Below are positions 62,601 through 62,708 of a stretch of 62,708 nucleotides of DNA, one piece after another. Below the pieces are notes generated by a model. It did no database searches. It was not told the DNA's origin and was given only the letters and a program-made list of their open reading frames with translations. The stretch lies in contig CAJXUY010000023.1 in NCBI GenBank assembly GCA_913060665.1, positions 1-62,708 of the forward strand, written 5' to 3'. Made by a program: the position numbers and the translations under genes. The first letter of the stretch is position 1. The number at the start of each line of letters is the position of its first letter. Source of the DNA: an uncultured Oleiphilaceae bacterium. Lineage in GTDB: Bacteria > Pseudomonadota > Gammaproteobacteria > Pseudomonadales > Oleiphilaceae.

Positions 62601-62637
62601 AAAAAAAGGAGCTTCCGTTAGGTCGCTCCTTTTTTTG
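62601..62637. terminator. Bidirectional rho-independent terminator
   Basis: AAAAAAAGGAGC...GCTCCTTTTTTT, with an A-run on the left and T7 on the right. It ends the acyltransferase transcript. Confidence 0.9.
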
Positions 62638-62708
62638 AATCCTAAACCGACTCGTAGCCGTGATGCAGCGAAGAGGCTGTGAAAGTATTCTAGTATTACC
62701 TGTATTAC

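Overview
This 62.7-kb window looks like a chromosomal segment of a free-living, probably marine gammaproteobacterium (Oceanospirillales/Alteromonadales-like). The reasons are the gene order comM-ubiK-glnK-amtB, a P. aeruginosa-type ndvB, the proteobacterial forms of speA/speE, DUF6316, PilZ, YbfF and TapT, moderate GC with dense gene packing, and the lack of phage, transposase, rRNA, tRNA or CRISPR sequence. The genus cannot be fixed from the sequence alone. About 59 genes are supported.

Layout. (1) 0.1-5.9 kb, nitrogen scavenging: guanine deaminase, a stand-alone NIT-type nitrate/nitrite sensor-like protein and an NrtABC-type nitrate importer. (2) 5.9-10.7 kb: ComM and UbiK on the minus strand, then glnK-amtB and a PilZ protein. 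(3) 10.8-15 kb: polyamine genes speE and speA (divergent) and a GST. (4) 15-21.7 kb: a compact six-gene minus-strand operon encoding a c-type cytochrome lipoprotein (DUF1592 type), a DUF1501 protein, a TlpA thioredoxin, a tiny lipoprotein ending in a Gly-rich CGC tail (DUF4266), an outer-membrane beta-barrel (DUF3570) and a divergent ApbE flavin transferase. This is the best candidate for an undescribed system. (5) 22-24.5 kb: cobalamin lower-ligand genes cobC/T/U. (6) 24.6-37 kb: mixed metabolic genes, a PEP-CTERM von Willebrand protein, a beta-1,3-glucan synthase (ndvB), tcdA, a CPA antiporter, CBS, TapT and GNAT genes. (7) 37.2-48.2 kb: a large plus-strand cluster of circularly permuted ATP-grasp, alpha-E and transglutaminase proteins, present both as separate genes and as an ATP-grasp/alpha-E fusion, followed by a ParA-like ATPase and a SHOCT protein. 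(8) 48.8-53 kb: the aapJQMP amino-acid ABC importer. (9) 53-62.7 kb: an orphan MbtH protein, a DUF695 protein, esterase, antiporter plus CBS, PilZ, cold-shock protein, ppnP, a two-thioredoxin-fold GST and an acyltransferase fused to a winged helix.

How it fits together. NtrC-like dyads and sigma-54 (GG-N10-GC) promoters can be read upstream of the NIT gene, glnK-amtB and aapJ. nrtA has a very good NtrC dyad and a slightly imperfect sigma-54 box. Nitrate, ammonium, purine and amino-acid acquisition here therefore look like one nitrogen-limitation regulon. The 15-22 kb operon combines heme, flavin-transfer, thiol and outer-membrane functions, which suggests an envelope redox device whose substrate is unknown. 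Three rho-independent terminators with no fitting upstream gene mark candidate small RNAs. All family assignments come from reading motifs, without database searches.
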